Source of the DNA: Bolinopsis microptera
Taxonomy: Eukaryota; Ctenophora; Tentaculata; Lobata; Bolinopsidae
Length of the DNA stretch: 64,000 bases
Direction of reading: 5' to 3'
Assembly (NCBI RefSeq): GCF_026151205.1
Contig: NC_087072.1
Coordinates: forward strand, 19,310,103 to 19,374,102
Position 1 is the stretch's first letter; every line of letters starts with the position of its first letter. Under the pieces are notes generated by a model, which was not told where the DNA came from, did not search any database, and saw only the letters and a list, made by a program, of their open reading frames with translations. Below, one piece after another: positions 30,501-41,800 of the stretch. Both the position numbers and the translations under genes were made by a program.

Positions 30501-32938
30501 TCCAACAGATTGAAGAATTTCCTTCCAACATTGGTCTCCACAGTGACAGAGAAGGGGGGATTTGATACAGTCTATACCGCCGCTGCAGAATCTGCTTCTT
30601 ATTCCAACTGCTTGCGGAGTTATAAACATGTTCGCAATTTCAGGACTTTTTCTTAAGAATGTTAACTGAATGACGTAAAAGTACCAAGATTAAGTTTTAT
30701 CTGTGAATTATGACGCTTGCATACCTCTTATCAATACAATGGTTTAAAGATAAGGTTAATATAGACCCCTCCATCCTAAATTTCTGGAGATAAATTCTAA
30801 ATGTTGTATTAGTTCTGTGTGTTTGGTAACTGGATATCCTGGTGATGGGAGGCACTGGTGACGTTTACAGTTTTGTTCATCCTTGTTCCTGGTTTTGATA
30901 ACTAATTTTAATCTGTACTTGGAGTAATCATAGTTATTTTAAAGTTTGATCTCAGGCGGCTTTATTGCGTAGATTATCTCACAGAATATTACTAATTTAG
31001 TGACGCACTTTGAAGTCATAGTATAGATAAGAGGTTTCTCTGAGTTTGAGGGTTGGAAACCGCAGATAGTAGGATTTGTAAGATCATGCAGCTTACTGCT
31101 ATTGTACGGTTACTTAGCTAATATTTAATAGCCATGTGAAACGTGATTGTTGGAATGATCGAAATAGAATAATAATGAAGAAATTGCATTTAAAGGAGCG
31201 TCTAAACTGACAATTTTCAGCGCCTTTTCACATTGATCATGAAATTATTCCATTCTTGACGATTGAGAGGCCAAACTCAATAACCTTAATTTAAACGTTT
31301 TAAACTAAACATAATTCTCTCACCTCACCAAAATGACGAGCATTCGAGAGCAATTTCTGAAGAAGCCTCATTTTGATTGCACGACTCTGGTTGGCTATTA
31401 GAACTTTGTATACTACATATTATTGTATATCCCGTACTGCAGTTAAAGATGTAAAAAATCAAAAAAATTCCTCGAATAGTTTCAATTCTTGGAAATGGAA
31501 AAATTACATGAATATCAAAATATTGAATCTGATTACTGTTATTGAGGTATATTGAGTTTGGTATCCCAACTGTTGAAATTGCATACATAGGTCATAATCA
31601 GTCCTCAAGGTTACAAATTGTATCTATTTATAGGCTCGTAACACTGTTACAGTGTAGACTGTAGAGTGCTGAGTAGAGTACATGGCTGAATAATAACATA
31701 CATTATGGTCACTTATTGGTCACTCAATTTCATGCGGCCCCTGAAATACACACAGCTTGTACTTCATGATGGACGTTGGTACTTTGGTGACAAAATCATC
31801 GAAATTTTGTATTATAATTGCATCATATTATAAAGTCATTGAATTGTTGATATATTTCGATTTCGTATTGAGTTGTGATAAATAAATTTCTGATGACTTG
31901 CTTTCCCAAGTGCGTCAGCAGGCTTTTTACTACGCAAATCTCGGTAATGATACAATTTTTCGTAGCGTTTTAAAGATAGTAAGGGTCATTTAACTTGCCG
32001 TGGTAAGATCTACTGAATCCTCGTATTAAATAACTCTACTCAGAAACAGATTACAGTGGTTATTTCGCCTCCACATATCCAGATCACGCTATGATATCAG
32101 TAGATATGATAACTATAGAGATATGATCACAGTTCCTACCCTTTATTATATATTTATTATATATAATAAAGGAGGATATATATATCCTCCTAACCCCCTT
32201 TCCTCAGGACTCTCCCCCAAGTCGATGACACCAGACACCCCACTCTCTCCCGACGATCTGAACATGAACTTTGGTAACTTTGAGATAGACTCCATCCTTG
32301 AGACTATATCCTCCCATGATAACGAGGATCAGCAGATGAATATTGAGATACCGATAAACTCCCTGCCGTCCTCCTACACATTTAGCCAGACAGTGCCCAC
32401 TCACCCTCCCCCCGGCTCCATGTTCAACTACTTCCCCCACTCTCCCAGCACCTCCAACTTCAATGTCATGCCCGGTCAGACTTCAGCTGTCATGTCGTGT
32501 CCGGCCCACCTGGGCCTTCAGAAACCAGAGAACTACGGTGGTCAGCTCGATATGAAACAGTACACTAAGGACCGCCAAAAGAAGGACAATCACAATGCGA
32601 TCGAGAGGAGGCGGAGGTTTAACATCAATGATAGGATAAAGGAGTTAGGGACACTCCTACCCAAACAGGATCCGGAAATGAGGCCTAATAAAGGAACCAT
32701 CCTCAAGTCCTCGGTCGATTACATACAGTCACTGCAGGGTGAACAGTTGCAATGGCAGCGGGAACGCGAGGCCATGACCGCGCGCATCAGCCAACTGGAG
32801 AATTGTCTGCGTAAGCACGGCATCAGCGATAAAGAGTGGGTCGCTCCTTCAGAATACAATGAGATCACGGCACACCACCATCAAACTTTCTCCATCAAAA
32901 TCAAGCAGGAACCAGACCAATCGTTTTACAGTGATTAA
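27512..32938 (+). CDS. MiT/TFE-family bHLH leucine-zipper transcription factor (MITF/TFEB/TFE3-like)
   Basis: Coding exons are 27561-27668 (exon from 27512), 28849-28987 and 32208-32938, joined in phases 0 and 1 with GT-AG borders, giving 325 residues. Exon 2 has VESALDNPTPYHL and RRQIQQYMSSQL, the conserved MiT N-terminal block. The last exon has an acidic segment (FEIDSILETISSHDNED) at the place of the MITF activation helix. The basic region DNHNAIERRRR and helix-loop-helix lie at about residues 205-261. A zipper (LQGEQLQ ... LENCLRKHGI) and a terminal IKQE sumoylation site, as in MITF, follow. The family binds E-boxes/M-boxes as dimers and controls lysosome and pigment-cell genes. The N-terminus lacks the Rag-GTPase-binding SRxxLRxQLMRE-type motif. 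The whole DNA-binding domain is in one exon. AATAAA lies at 33320-33325. Confidence 0.93.
29301..29385. repeat. Diverged tandem repeat, about 31 bp x 3
   Basis: Three copies of a unit like AACATAAGTTTGTCCCTTAATA lie in the last intron of the MiT/TFE gene. Confidence 0.7.
29927..30580 (-). pseudogene. Penelope-like retroelement fragment with complete GIY-YIG endonuclease
   Basis: The minus frame opens after a TAG near 30575 and reads NPPFSVTVETNVGRKFFNLL, the linker after the RT of Penelope-like elements. Then come KVSYSCMKNM, a Cys cluster (CNCRSRNSCP), and the nuclease core: VVY near residue 88, YIG near residue 102, Arg in KDRYNGH, the catalytic Glu in CTSEKLEIL and Asn in LLNSRTE, ending CRHKRKFLL. 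These elements use the domain to nick target DNA. The RT itself is missing and the upstream frame is stopped, so the copy is 5'-truncated. It lies antisense in the last intron of the MiT/TFE gene. The overlapping 126-codon minus frame is a shadow. Confidence 0.88.
30581..32140. other. Intron sequence without feature
   Basis: AT-rich remainder of the last MiT/TFE intron; small frames lack motifs. Confidence 0.4.
32141..32191. promoter_or_regulatory. Two back-to-back hairpins at the last 3' splice site of the MiT/TFE gene
   Basis: CTTTATTATATA (32141-32152) pairs with TATATAATAAAG (32160-32171). It is followed directly by the perfect 22 bp palindrome AGGAGGATATA/TATATCCTCCT (32170-32191). The acceptor AG is at 32206-32207, so these structures occupy the usual branch-point zone. 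A role in splicing is only an inference. Confidence 0.5.
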
Positions 32939-33420
32939 AACCCAGTGGATCTTTTACTATTTTGTGAGTTGTGCAGTAAATTATAATTATTATTTGCATC
33001 CCATCCCGCCAGAAAAAGTGCATGGTAGAACAAATTTCAACATGTTAAAATATTGCGTGAGATGTTAAGCTAATTTATTCTTTCTGTTATCTTGAGAGAT
33101 TTTTTGGCTCTTGATTTTTCAACAGCCTGTTGACCCCCAGCGGAAACAGCTGGCAAATTATTCGTTGAGAAATCCATATTATAATTTTTATGGTAAGTTT
33201 GTAGAGGTTTATAACTTTACGATGAATCTTAACAGAAGAAGATTTTAGTTGTATTTTGTTAATTTTGTGTTAAAACATATGAAGGGTTATGATTTATTAA
33301 AATGCTGTGTTGCATTCGTAATAAAATGTTTTTTGTTGTTTAATTCGTTATTATGAATTTGTAAATACAGCGATTCATCCGTCTACTTGTATATAATAAA
33401 AGACTGTGAATGTATCTTCA
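32939..33420 (+). promoter_or_regulatory. 3' UTR and polyadenylation signal of the MiT/TFE gene
   Basis: AT-rich sequence after the stop codon, with AATAAA at 33320-33325 and a further AATAAA-like word near 33396. The cleavage site is not known. Confidence 0.5.
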
Positions 33421-35801
33421 AAACTAATATCCTTAAAAGTTTATCTTGATATGATTTAAGTGTTTATTTTGTCAGTTTCTCAATTCATTGTATTTAATTG
33501 CTTTACAGACGATATTTAAGATCTTCAAAAGACTTTCCCTTGGAAGATATTTTATCAGAGGGTGGTTCCTGATATACCGATTTTATAAGGGAATACCTCA
33601 GTAAAATATTTTTAACTCATTTATGATCTCATTTTTATCTTCTCCAAACCTTATCTGCTGGCTATCATTCAGCAACTTTTAAAGATTTTTACGTTTGCTT
33701 TAATGATGGAAGGTATCAACCCATGATGATGGTATTTTAAATAGTTTTTATAAGTTTTAAACTTCTCATAGACTAATTTTGTTTCCAAACTTAATTTGTT
33801 ACTATTTTCATTTAGACCTTATAACGAGGAGTTTTTGTGTTTTAGACTAATTCAGTGTAAAGTAAAACATCTAGAACTTTCCGTATGTGCTAATTATAGA
33901 ACCACATACACGTCTTTTGGACGGAACGCGCGAAGCTCAATTATTGTTACAGAAAACTCAGCAGCGCACAGCAAGAAATGCGCGTTCCAGTGCGATGTAA
34001 ACAAATAAGCAAATTTAAGCGTGTAGAACGGAAGGTACACTTCGAATGTCGAACAAATTCCTGATTTCATGCCAAAATTTGTACGCAATGAACCGTTGAA
34101 TATGTAGAGCTTACTAGTGGTTACAAATACTTTCAACACTACTATCTAAATTATAACAAATAATTCGAGCTCACTGTTTAAGCTTGAAACTGGCCAGAGG
34201 GGGTTCGTAGTCCACCGGCATGATCAATGGCACCGCATAGCAATAAGCAAACATTTGCTTCATGTTCTAAGAAACAAGCAGCACAGTGGAATAATTAACG
34301 TGTATGTGATTAATGATTATCGACTAAACACGATACTCCATAGTAGTAAATAGATGATTCCCCGAATTGTAACCAGTATTCGTACTTATACGACTACCAC
34401 AATTCGGGCTATACCTTAATATTTAATACCCTTAATCGACCAACATTGTCACAAAGTTACTTCTAGCCCTTAACTTTTAGGTATGGTTAGAGGGGGTATC
34501 CACATATATGATATAGTATCAAGTGTGACTTACTTAATGAAGTTATGGGTGATGAATTGTCATTTTAGTAACCAAGTGTCATATTGTGATAACTAAATGA
34601 GTTGATATTGTAATAAACTTGCTCGTAGGGTTGATATATCGTCAAAAAGCGAAGTTTCATAATCAAATGTCACATCTGTGACACTTTGTTATAATAAAAT
34701 TTGACTATTGTTACAGTTATTACCATTTACCACGTACGTGGTATGGGTCAATAATGAGATTGCAAAACACTTACGGACTTAAAGATATTACAACTATCAA
34801 TATCCTACAGGCAAGACCATTTGTGATAATATCATTCCAACAATGTCACAATATGCAACATTGCCACCTTTTACGTTCCGTCAAATGCGTGACATTCATA
34901 ATATGGACGTGACATTCACTGTAGACAATTTGAATGACCATATCTCAACCCTAGACGTGATTTATTAACAATATTAGCTTATTTTGTGTAACACGATATG
35001 ACAATGGTTACATTTTAGTTAAAATTTAGGGAATCGTCAACTCACCATAATTATTCTATTTACATAACTAAATCACATTACTCACATTAACAAGTGTTAT
35101 CTCGCGTATTACCATGGTGGAAATACCGATAAAGCAACAAAAACGCTTTTTTTGTTTAAATACGCTTCAAATTGGTTCAATCATAAAGTACACACAAACA
35201 GTTAAATTTTGTTAAACGTCCTATAACGTTAATTTATTATCAAATTTAATTGTGACGTTTTCTTTACACGTAATTTGAAATTAAATAATCTAAACGGCTT
35301 CAAAAATTCTCTGCTCTCCGTCTCAAATTACGTTATAATATATATGTCACTGAAGACAACTACAAAGTTAGTGTCATTAAAACATTTCATCACTTAGAAG
35401 ATACATGTGTTCAGTAAACATTTGTTAAATGTGAGGAAAAAGGCGAATGGGTAGCTCTCAAGATATGATTTTAATGGTTGTAACCTTGCTAATGCATTAT
35501 ATGGAGTAGCTGAAACAGTCGATATAAAACTAAAAGTATCCCTAAAATCTTAGTTGTGCTGTAGTAAATCGACGTTAAACATCGATAACACTGTTAAAAG
35601 AACTTAAATTTTGAAAAAGGATTAAGATCTTCGAAAAAATAGTACACCACACTAATTGCAACGAAGTAAAATAAATGATGAATGAGTTAGAATTAATGAG
35701 TGTAAATTCCCAGATATAACAACGGTTAAATAATAAAAGCAGCGGTTTATCAATATCAACTGTGAAGATTAAGCATTAGTTCACGCGAGCGCGCACTTTT
35801 T
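33421..35801. other. Intergenic region between convergent genes
   Basis: No gene recognised. From about 34440 to 35010 the words TGTCAC/GTGACA and close variants recur about ten times on both strands. Confidence 0.45.
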
Positions 35802-38800
35802 CTATTTGAAGAGATGAACACAATTGGCAAACTCTACGAAGCTGATGTATCCGTCGTTGTCAAAATCAACCTGAAATAAAGATAAGGAATATACTGAAAT
35901 AAATAGGAATATACTGCAATCAGATGGCCTGAGCAATAGCTGGCTATGTTTATTTCAAAAATACAAAATATGTAACGACCAAGTTACAATTTGAATATCA
36001 GTTAGGGCTACAAACAAAGGAATTAAGAGTGAAATACTTGATTCCAATAGGTTACGGTGCCCAAATTGCTTTAACTATACCTCAATCATAATTTTGTCCA
36101 GTTCAGAGGCTGATACTTTTTTGTTTCCGTAGAGCTTTAACGCTTTCTTCAGCTCAGTCTTGCTTATTCTCTTGTTACCTGTAATATGTTACAATGACAT
36201 CACTACCACTAGGAGGTGCACCATAAAAATAAACTTGCTCGGATTTTAAAAATTTTTGTACCATTGTTTTCTAGAGACTGTGAGAATTTTCACAATACCA
36301 AATTTGTTTTACCTTTTTGGAAAGATCAGTGAGTTTTGCCTAGGTGCCATATATGGCACCTAGGCAAAACTCACTGATCTTTCCAAAAATATATTTGATG
36401 GTGCGCGGCTTTTGGAGCAAAATTAGCTGTAAAAGTCGCGTAATTTGACCAAATTTGACCAAATTCGTTGATTTTTGATTTTTGTCGTATTATTTGGATA
36501 TATCTTCAGTTCCTTGAATGAGATCATTCTGAAAATTGGTGACGACCTTCCAATAGGGCTTTTACAACTGTCCGAAAAATTTGGTGGATATCGGAGTTGA
36601 TATAGTGATCAAAATGGGGCAAAATACGCTGCTTTTAGCTGTAACATAATGTTTGATGGTTGGATATGCATTATGCTTTAAACTTTTCGGACACATTTCT
36701 TGTAAGTCTATGAGTAAGCTTACCAATTTTTGTTGCAATCGGAGGTCGGGAAGAATACTTAATATCTATTTGTTTGAAGAAAATTGTGCTGGCCGAAATT
36801 AGCGCTAAAAAACCATCCCACAGTCGGCACGCGCGGCTCACTGTCGATGGCGCACTACCTACTACCACATTAGCCCTGTAAAATGTGTTGGCATCGCAAA
36901 ATATCTTTTTTTTTCACTTGATATCGAAAACATCGATGCGATAATCTTTAAAAAAATCGAAATAAAAAAGTATTAAACCAACCGTCTTTATCCATGACTT
37001 CGAAGACCTTTTGTAGGTTCTGTGACTCCCTGCTCTGTTTGTGCATCCTGATCATGATAGTGAGCATCTCGGAGAAGTTTATAGCTCCGTCACCGTCCTG
37101 GTCCACCTGGAGGGAGACGAGGGACATTAGACCACATTGGAAGTTACACATGAGCATTGACGAGGCACTAATTAAGCCTCCTTCGTTTTGTCACAGTGGA
37201 CTTAGTCAGTGTGTACGTTATGTGTGCATTGTATAGGTTATAATTATATAAAGTTAAAACACTCAACCAGAAAATAGTTGAGTAAAACTGAAGTTTTACA
37301 AACAAAACATCGCTTCTCCCCGCCTGCCCTCTCCTCCTCCCCCCAAGTTTTAATTCTTAATACACTACCTCGTTCATCATGTCCTTTAATTCGTCATCAG
37401 GCATGCTAATACCAAGCTCGTGGAAACCAAGTCTTAGATCAGTGAAACTGAGTCTACCGTCCTTGTTCCGGTCTATGGCGGAGAATATGGCTGACACGTG
37501 GCCGTGGAGGTGCTCTCGGTCTACCATCTTGAGGACAGGTGCTTCTAATGAGGCTAGGTGGGACGGCTAGTGGTTATTGGTAGGTACTGATTGGTTACTG
37601 ATGGTGATAACCAATCCAACTGTGCAAAATGGAAATATTTGATTTTCACGTCCCCAAAATTGAACTAAGAACACATTTGACATTGTTATCGCGTTTACTT
37701 ACAGCTAATTGTTTGGTTTAAGATTAATTTATGATGAAATTAGATAATTTTATAGTCCATTTTTTAGCGATTAACAAGGCCATCCAGAAGGGGGCCGGGC
37801 CCTTTATAGGTAGTGACGTAAGAAATGGCCATGCAAATTTCCGGAGCGGGGCTGCGACTAAGCAAGAGCAACAACCACGAAATACCAGGACGGTGAAACA
37901 GAGCTGACAAATTAAACTTAAAGCAGTAATGTTCGCATGGTTTATTTACTAGTAAGTTAGCCCTACAGAACGTAAAATGAGTCTAACAGTAGTATAACTA
38001 GGACAATGAGATGATCACTCCTTTGTGGGGACGAGACTAAGCAACTAAGAAACTATCACCTGCTATTGTTCAACTTATAGTTTAATTACAACATATTAAC
38101 ACAGTCAGACCTCTATTATTACATAACATACGCGGAGTAAAACCAGCTATGAATCTTACTAACAACTCGATACTATTGGTCCGCGTATCATGGAGACAAC
38201 GGACCAGTTCAGAAAGGATGGGAATTGAAGGACACCAAAAAATCTCCATATATGATACAGCTATTTTTATGCCTATTGTCTGTCATCTCTAGCATTGAAT
38301 TATAATATTTTGAACTAAAAACAACCCGCTGAAGCCTGAACAAATTCTGATGCGTCTAAATGAAACAAATATATATAAAGACTCAAAGAGGGTATAAGGG
38401 TTGACGGTCGTGCTTGCCATCACTGTGATGTATTTCGTACTGTTAAAATATCAAATTAAGCGGCATTCATATTGAAGCTTCAAAGCTTTATGGGTAAAAT
38501 TAAATGGGTGCACCAGATTAGGGCTCCAAAAAACTCCGTTGAACAACATTAACAGAAAAACGAATAAAAGAATTGATTGGTAGGCCGTATAAATATAACC
38601 ATTTAAACCATGAATATATAAAGTTTCGTCAATTGTAGATCTTAAAATTGGGATAACTGGTACAACGTACTATACTAAACTATAGAACGAAGTACGAACC
38701 ATATTGCTATAGTTGTATGCAGTGCGAGCTGTATTATAGTATTATAACTCCCGTAAGGCGTATTACTAGTGTGTACCTCATGGAAAATATAGTGTAGCTA

Positions 38801-41800
38801 GTAGCCACAGTTTAGTGGACGACAAAACGCCTTTTTCTCTCTGACTATCTATCTCTTTGAATGGTAATAACCTGCTGACACATCCATCAGAAGGGAACAT
38901 TTCAGCTACAGATCTATCAGAGCATTTAAACAGTAGGCTCCAGTGAGCTTCCTATCAGTTGCCAAACATTCGTCTTCTTATTTCATGGAAACTTGCCTTT
39001 AATATTAGGCTAACAATGAGTTACAAATAGCTCTGTCACACTTCAAACAAAGTCATTGTTAACGACCAGTTTCCTACCATTTTAAACGATATATGACTAG
39101 TGACTAGTGACTACACGGACGCTTTTCTAAATGAGCAAATGAATGAAAGAAAGCTCTTATCCGACACTAGCGTCCCTTGTTAAAGCCCAATCAGATTGAT
39201 AAAATTTAAAAAATTTAAAAATGCCTCATGAAAACAGAAAAAACTTGAATTAAGAGTAAGTACAGACTACAGGTACACTCACTGACTAGGCCTGGAAATT
39301 GAACTGGGATGTTTAATGAGACTACTGCTGCTTTGAGACAGAACATTAGTATCAGGTTCCGCCCTTGATCCACCATTATACCGATCTACAAAACACTGAG
39401 CTAGTGTATTGAGTACCAGAACTCTACAATCTGCAATTGTATCACAATCAAAATACCCCTATTTATATAATATACCTATATATTATAGGCGATCGTAAAT
39501 GATATAAATAGTATAAATAGTTTACAAATCGGGAGAAATCGTCATATAAGAGTCAAGTAATTAGTAATTTGTGGAAATCGCCGCTGACTCAGAAATAGGA
39601 TTGTAGGCCACTGGCCAATGCTAGCTTAGATTAGGAGGGGGATCTCTGCAGCCTTTCCATCTGAACACATGGTGACCTGGCCAATTATTGTAGACAGATT
39701 ATAGAGTGTCATTATAACCCATGTAATCGGGAACTGCAAAGAGGGGCCGCGAAAGAATACGATTGATAAAAACAGCTGATGCCACGAAGGCCCAATGCAT
39801 CAAGATTTCAGTCAATCTGTCTTTATGCGCTTATACAATTATATTATACTAGCCGGGTTGAATAGACCAACATAAAGTCAGCGTCAGTAATTTAGATGGA
39901 GCAGCTCGAGACTTGCAACTTAATGACTCAAGTTGAGTTATTAGATCTAGCCACTGGATTTGAGATGAGGAGACTGTTTGGTTGTTTATACTATAGACAT
40001 TGAATACAATTTCTCTGGAGGTTCACTGAATCTTTCCATTGGATCCATACCAACACGTTCAATAACGGATGAAACGCAGTAGACAAATATCGAAAATATT
40101 CTACTGCGAATTCAATTGTGTGAAAATTTACTTTTTTCAGACTTGGATGAATAGTGACTGAAAGTGAACTCAATGCTCCAAATTAGATGAATGATTTAGC
40201 GTTTTGATGCTGCACAAACGGAAGTCCGCCGACGAAATTACAAATCTTCCAGATTAGATCTTGCGAAGTATCAGAAGAATATTCTGAACAAATCAAATTA
40301 CAATCTCAATCGCGATGCTGAAAGCAAAACAAAATTTCCCATGGTAAAAAATATATAACAAAGGCTATCCAAATGTAAGCACAATGATCAGACGCAGAAG
40401 AAAAGTGAAATATCTACAGCCCTATAGCAAACGACTGGTTACAAATGTTCATTGTGTAAGAAGAATGTTTGGCTGAGCAGAAAACAATAGTTTCATCAGT
40501 CCACCCTACCAACATCCAACAACACACAATTACACACAATAACACATAATTCACCCCACAATGAAATATGTCCAGGACAAGATATTGTGTCTGGGTTCAT
40601 TATAAGCTGCAAAGATCGTATTGGGAGCAGCTGCCCAAGAATATAAAGCGACAGAATAATGATATCTATGACCTATGTCTGGTATTATATATAATTTTGG
40701 CTGTCATGGACTGCACGCAAACTGTTCTCTTGCACATGCCTTATTAGTCATTACATAAGTTATCGATCCATGATCTCTAAAAGGTTGGAGCATTGCTGAG
40801 GACTGAGGAGCAATGAGCATTACTTATGATCAGTGCTGCAATTTCCGGAGAATGGTTAATATCTCCATGATGAATGATTCCAAACAAGGTTGTTAAATTT
40901 GACGTATTTAACAACCTTGATTCCAAATAAATATTCCTCAGAATCGCTCCATACATTTTATTTTACATCCAAGGTTTAAAATGATGAAGAAGGAAATTTT
41001 TTAATTATGAACAGCAACAAATTAAACATTAATGGAGCTGCAGAGTCGTATACCAGAGTTATATCACGACAGAACGGCCATTCTATAGTAATAAATTAAT
41101 ATCAGTTGACATTCAAATTTATTGAGGAGCATACTGAACAGGAGATGCCGTGAAAATAACAATTTTACACAATGTTATAGTAATAGGTGTCCGTAAATTA
41201 TATTTGTGCTATTCGAAAGATTTTCAAATGTCCAGGACCTGAAACGAATATATGAAAAGAGCGTAGAAACTTTAATAAAGCAGGCTAAATCTCGCATACA
41301 TATTACATAATAATATGGTCTATATTGCTTAAATTTTATCCTAGACAACAGCATAACTCGAATATGGTCCTCACACATTGCAGGTCTCTGCAGGGCTGCT
41401 CCTCTACTCTATAAGTACATGTCATTTTTCACATTTAGATACTATAATCTCATTGTTGATGCAAACTATGAGCAAAGATATATTAGCAGTTCATTTCTCC
41501 GATGTTTAAGTTTAATGATAAGGTGGTGCTTTTAAGCTTTTTGAATATTATTTTGCAATATTCAGTTGCAATCATGAAACAAAAAATACGATTTCTACTT
41601 TTGCAATTCCGTATTAGTATTACTATTAACCGCGTAACTATATATGCAACTAAACCAGAATATGTATAAGGGAGATTAAAACTAACAAACTATTTCCACA
41701 ACTAATAGTAATATTAATAGTAATATGGAACATCAAATGCGTAAGGGGCAATAGCAAGAGCAAGGGCTGACAATCTGTATGGACAAAAAATTGAACTAAC

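Noticed and set aside
30249-30629. 126-codon minus frame overlapping the Penelope-like nuclease
   Set aside because: It is in another frame with no motif; a shadow of the real nuclease frame.
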